From contig CAJUNR010000036.1 of assembly GCA_910587765.1 (NCBI GenBank), positions 1 through 41,348 of the forward strand: a DNA stretch of 41,348 nt. The letters run 5' to 3'. Made by a program: the position numbers and the translations under genes. Origin of the DNA: an uncultured Lachnospiraceae bacterium. GTDB lineage: Bacteria; Bacillota; Clostridia; Lachnospirales; Lachnospiraceae. Shown piece after piece: positions 39,007-41,348 of this stretch (positions within the stretch are counted from its first letter, which is position 1; each line of letters starts with the position of its first letter). Under the pieces are notes generated by a model. The model saw only the letters and a program-made list of their open reading frames with translations, had not been told where the DNA came from and searched no databases.

Positions 39007-39251
39007 TACCACACTTCCTTCCCAACAGGAGAACCCCAGTCAAATTCCTCTGCTGCATACTCTCCGGCATAATCTTTGAATATATCTTCCAATGTAAGGT
39101 TTTTCTTCTCTTTCACTTTTGTAATCACAATATTATCATCAACTCTGTTAAGTTCCACAAAATCATTTTCCATCATTCCTAAAGTTTCAAGAAATGCTTT
39201 TGGTATTCTTATCCCCTGTGAATTTCCCCATTTTTGAATCGTTGCCTACAT
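39006..39251 (-). pseudogene. MazE-type antitoxin with stop at codon 2
   Basis: After AAGGAG and ATG (39251), codon 2 is TAG; then 79 codons run without another stop: ATIQKWGNSQGIRIPKAFLE, LGMMENDFVELN, KNLTLEDIFKDYAGEY, EEFDWGSPVGKEVW. This is a full-length AbrB/MazE antitoxin in which CAG (Gln, as in MQATIQKWG) became TAG. The next possible ATG is at about codon 26, after the DNA-binding strand. With the toxin truncated, loss of the antitoxin would no longer harm the cell. Confidence 0.8.
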
Positions 39252-39328
39252 AAGATCATCTCCTTCCGTTCTTTTTTTCAGAAAAAAGCACTAACGATTT
39301 CCGTCAATGCCCCTCATCCCCGCAACGA

Positions 39329-39583
39329 TCAATAATGATATCTACAAGTAAATACGATTAAATTTCTTTCTTCCACTTGATACACCAGCCTGTGCTCGTC
39401 CGTTATTCTTCTGCTCCATTTTCCAGCCAAATCATATTTTAGCGGTTCTGGTTTCCCAAGTCCTTCAAACGGATTCCTTTTTATATCTTTAATCAATTCA
39501 TTGATTCTTTTGACAATCTTTTTGTCCATCTTCTGCCAATAAAGATAATCATCCCAGGCATTTTCAGTGAAAGATACATTCAT
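39329..39583 (-). CDS. yoeB: YoeB/Txe-family mRNA interferase toxin
   Basis: 84 residues, the standard length. Signature elements are FTENAWDDYLYWQKMDKKIVKRINELIKDI, then NPFEGLGKPEPLKYDLAGKWSRRITDEHRLVYQV, and the C-terminal CRYHY. Glu and Arg of the RRITDEHRLVY stretch and the final His-Tyr correspond to the catalytic residues of YoeB, which cleaves mRNA on the ribosome. It starts three bases after the antitoxin stop. All key residues seem present, so the module is probably active. Confidence 0.95.
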   Translation of the reverse strand: MNVSFTENAWDDYLYWQKMDKKIVKRINELIKDIKRNPFEGLGKPEPLKYDLAGKWSRRITDEHRLVYQVEERNLIVFTCRYHY

Positions 39584-39586
39584 AAA

Positions 39587-39838
39587 CTAATCCTCCACAT
39601 CAAAATTTACAAGTTTTCCGTCTTCCGCTTGTTTGACAGACTCTTTCAGCCATTCATAATTCGCTTTACTTTCTCTTATATGAAGATTTTCCATTAAATT
39701 ATCGTACTGTGCCTGAGACATAAGTACAACATTCTCATCGTTCTTCCTCGTAATTATCGCTATGTCCGAGTCATGTACAACCCGATCACAAACTTCCTTA
39801 AAATTGTTCCTCACATTGGAAAAATTCGTTACTATCAT
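39587..39838 (-). CDS. yefM: YefM/Phd-family antitoxin
   Basis: 83 residues. MIVTNFSNVRNNFKEVCDRVVHDSDIAIITRKNDENVVLMSQAQYDNLMENLHI is the Phd/YefM DNA-binding fold, and the C-terminal WLKESVKQAEDGKLVNF wraps the toxin. GGAG precedes the ATG. The promoter carries TGTACA motifs at the spacing known for YefM operators, so the pair should autorepress. Confidence 0.95.
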   Translation of the reverse strand: MIVTNFSNVRNNFKEVCDRVVHDSDIAIITRKNDENVVLMSQAQYDNLMENLHIRESKANYEWLKESVKQAEDGKLVNFDVED

Positions 39839-39860
39839 ACAATCACGCTCCTTTGAATAT

Positions 39861-39912
39861 AGTGTATTTCATATTTATAGAATTGTCAATATTTTGTACA
39901 ATATTCTGTACC
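39861..39912 (-). promoter_or_regulatory. yefM-yoeB promoter and operator
   Basis: On the minus strand TTGACA (39889-39884), 17-base spacer, TACACT (39866-39861). TGTACA (39895-39900) and TGTACC (39907-39912) are 12 bp apart centre to centre, as in characterised yefM-yoeB operators. Confidence 0.75.
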
Positions 39913-40030
39913 ATTTTTTATTTATTAATCAAACTCCGCAATCGCCTTAGTTGCTTTCTAATCGAACTATTCGCGATAGTGTATTTTGACAAACGGCTAT
40001 AGTCACGGCTTGTTGCTGCATTGTTTAAGT

Positions 40031-40110
40031 TCCGTTTTGATGAACGGGAAGTATAAGAAATCGCTTTCATTTTGAAGGAAACGGGTATATAATAAAATAT
40101 CGACAAATTG
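40031..40110 (+). repeat. 80-bp promoter module, copy 2
   Basis: 84% identical to 24782-24861 with no gaps. It ends 18 bases before the ATG of the following gene, so it supplies its promoter (TATAAT within GTATATAATAA). Confidence 0.75.
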
Positions 40111-40128
40111 GGATTCTGGGAGGGCGTT

Positions 40129-40476
40129 ATGTTTAATGAAATATGTATATATGAAGCAAAATTAACTAAGCTCGATGAAATTGAAGAGTTAATGAAAGAA
40201 GTAGCTGAATTTTATTTGGAGCAAGATGGTGTTATTGATGTACATTACATAAAACGAACTCATAGGCAAAAAGATTTTAATGCGGTTAAAGAAGGAGAGT
40301 TACCTATCCGTCTTACAAGAAATGTAGGAAAGGTAACATATGTTTTATATTGGGTACTGGAAAGCGAAGAAGCTCATGCAAGAGTATCTAAACTTGGTGT
40401 GGAGAAATTTTATAAACGCTGGAATCGGTGCTTAACCGCAATGCCTAAAATAATTCTTGGTGAAAATGTGATCTAA
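40129..40476 (+). CDS. Small ABM-like dimeric alpha/beta-barrel protein
   Basis: 115 residues from the ATG at 40129, with GGGAGGG upstream. The pattern EICIYEAKLTKLDEIEELMKEVAEFYLEQDGVIDVHYIKRTHRQ resembles the antibiotic-biosynthesis-monooxygenase (ABM) fold, where a strand and a long helix are followed by GVIDVHYI; VTYVLYWVLESEEAHARVSKLG completes the ferredoxin-like unit. The assignment is by fold pattern, and no enzyme activity can be stated. It is strongly AT-rich and shares its promoter type with the TraX-like gene. Confidence 0.55.
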   Translation: MFNEICIYEAKLTKLDEIEELMKEVAEFYLEQDGVIDVHYIKRTHRQKDFNAVKEGELPIRLTRNVGKVTYVLYWVLESEEAHARVSKLGVEKFYKRWNRCLTAMPKIILGENVI

Positions 40477-40540
40477 CTTGCAATTTCCCATTTGTCGGGA
40501 AGAACAACACAGCATTAAATTTTTGAAGGAGGAATGAAAT

Positions 40541-40636
40541 ATGGTTAGTGATTTTCTTGGAGCGTCATTTCCGTGGATTTTAATTGGTTTATTTGTAGCA
40601 ATCAGTTGTTCCTTTATGAGCAACAAAAAGGAATAA
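40541..40636 (+). CDS. 31-residue single-helix membrane peptide
   Basis: ATG at 40541 is preceded by AAGGAGG and a nine-base spacer, one of the best ribosome binding sites in the window. The product starts MVSDFLGASFPWILIGLFVA and ends ISCSFMSNKKE: a single hydrophobic helix (~9-25) and a basic tail, facing the cytoplasm. It sits 64 nt after the ABM-like gene and 27 nt before the hydrolase gene, so the three probably form an operon. I recall similar peptides (GASxPWIxxG) in Bacillota, with no known function. Confidence 0.7.
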   Translation: MVSDFLGASFPWILIGLFVAISCSFMSNKKE

Positions 40637-40663
40637 ATCGGGATTTTTTGTAAAGGTGATATT

Positions 40664-41263
40664 ATGAAAAAAGTAGTTTTATATATTCATGGAAAAGGTG
40701 GAAGCCATTTGGAAGCTGAACAATACAAGAAAAATTGTTCGGGTTTTGATATGATTGGCATAGAGTACAATGACTATCTTCCGTGGATTGTGCAAAATCA
40801 AATTAAAGTTGCTTACGACAACGCACATAAAAGATATGACCATATATATGTGATTGCAAATAGTATTGGCACTTACTTTGCAATGTACACATTACAAACT
40901 TGTAATATTGAAAAGGCTTTATTTATTTCGCCTGTACTTGATATGGAAAGGCTTATATTGGATATGATGAGTTGGGCGAATGTATCAGAAACAGATTTAT
41001 ATGAAAAAAGAGAAATTTCCACGGATTTTGGTGAAACACTGTCATGGGAATATTTATGCTTTGTTAGAGAGAACCCCATAACATGGAATGTTCCTACTGA
41101 AATTTTATATGCAGGAAACGATAATCTTATATCACGCCAAACAATAAATAAATTTATTAGCAATCATAATGCAAATCTAACAGTAATGGAAAATGGAGAG
41201 CATTGGTTTCATACAGATGAACAGCTTGCCTTTTTAGACAGTTGGATGAAAAAAGCAATATGA
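40664..41263 (+). CDS. Alpha/beta-hydrolase family protein
   Basis: 199 residues. VVLYIHGKGGSHLEAEQY carries the HGxGG oxyanion loop, VIANSIGTYFAMY the nucleophile elbow with Ser in A-N-S-I-G, ILYAGNDNLIS the acidic residue, and NGEHWFHTDEQ the catalytic His. So the triad is complete, though the elbow has Ala in place of the first Gly. Relatives are YqiA/RBBP9-type esterases; the substrate is unknown. GTGAT-type ribosome binding site AAAGGTGAT precedes the ATG. Last of an AT-rich operon with the ABM-like gene and the 31-residue peptide. Nothing was recognised in the final 85 bases of the window. Confidence 0.85.
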   Translation: MKKVVLYIHGKGGSHLEAEQYKKNCSGFDMIGIEYNDYLPWIVQNQIKVAYDNAHKRYDHIYVIANSIGTYFAMYTLQTCNIEKALFISPVLDMERLILDMMSWANVSETDLYEKREISTDFGETLSWEYLCFVRENPITWNVPTEILYAGNDNLISRQTINKFISNHNANLTVMENGEHWFHTDEQLAFLDSWMKKAI

Positions 41264-41348
41264 TATCAAGAAAAGGTTTCCTGTTTTTGCTCCCATTTTT
41301 GGCATTTTCAAAAATCGCCAGTATTATGCCGTGCAAAGGGGATAGAAA

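Noticed and set aside
39918..40106. 62-codon minus-strand frame between yefM and the ABM-like gene
   Set aside because: It covers the repeated promoter module, has no ribosome binding site and no recognised family; a remnant is possible but not shown.

Overview
The window looks like a chromosomal segment of a gut-type member of the Bacillota, class Clostridia, most likely Lachnospiraceae. This is inferred from strong AGGAGG-type ribosome binding sites on nearly every gene, sigma-A promoters with 17-18 bp spacers, and the gene content: GPH symporter plus GH2 beta-galactosidase, BspA-like surface protein, XRE/AraC/MarR regulators, FtsX-type ABC exporters, and a macrodomain-SirTM pair. No rRNA, tRNA, CRISPR array or intact transposase was seen. 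Base composition is uneven: about 28.6-38.6 kb is GC-rich, while the right end from about 38.9 kb is clearly AT-rich and carries toxin-antitoxin modules and small accessory genes.

Layout. 0-1.7 kb: a minus-strand cluster (cut GNAT gene, flavin-nucleotide-binding protein, RimJ-like acetyltransferase, HTH protein). 1.8-3.3 kb: decayed defence/addiction remnants (YhcG/DUF1016 fragment, 3' end of a type III restriction subunit, antitoxin tail). 3.2-6.0 kb: divergent MFS transporter and AraC regulator, then a membrane-anchored XRE regulator. 6.3-10.2 kb: a chemoreceptor convergent with a thioesterase-membrane protein-mutM operon. 10.3-15.0 kb: AAA_14/DUF4143 pseudogene, SirTM sirtuin plus macrodomain, a small phosphatase-like protein, a protein with the decarboxylase beta-subunit GGADGPTSIF motif, an SdpI-like membrane protein, a MoaE-like protein and a GNAT enzyme. 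15.3-18.2 kb: AAA-ATPase/PD-(D/E)XK protein, a diamine-type acetyltransferase and a flavodoxin-like reductase. 18.3-24.6 kb: a 1327-residue secreted BspA-like protein divergent from a BlaI/BlaR1-like pair with two clear operators. 24.6-28.4 kb: a 154-bp imperfect palindrome, TraX-like protein, flavin-binding protein, and MarR with MATE pump. 28.6-34.2 kb: a lactose-type locus (GPH symporter, LacZ, divergent AraC regulator). 34.3-38.6 kb: an ABC export operon whose first gene fuses an XRE DNA-binding domain to an FtsX permease, preceded by a structured 200-nt leader. 38.9-41.3 kb: a broken mazEF module, an intact yefM-yoeB module, a small ABM-like protein, a 31-residue membrane peptide and an alpha/beta hydrolase.

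Most genes sit beside a plausible controller: AraC/MFS, AraC/lacZ-gph, MarR/MATE, BlaI/M56, and an XRE domain fused to the exporter it probably controls. The best candidates for unusual biology are the XRE-FtsX fusion with its palindromic promoter and structured leader, the macrodomain-SirTM pair without its usual lipoyl partners, the GGADGPTSIF-motif soluble protein, a possible attenuator ahead of the BspA-like gene, and an 80-bp promoter module present twice 15.2 kb apart with 84% identity.
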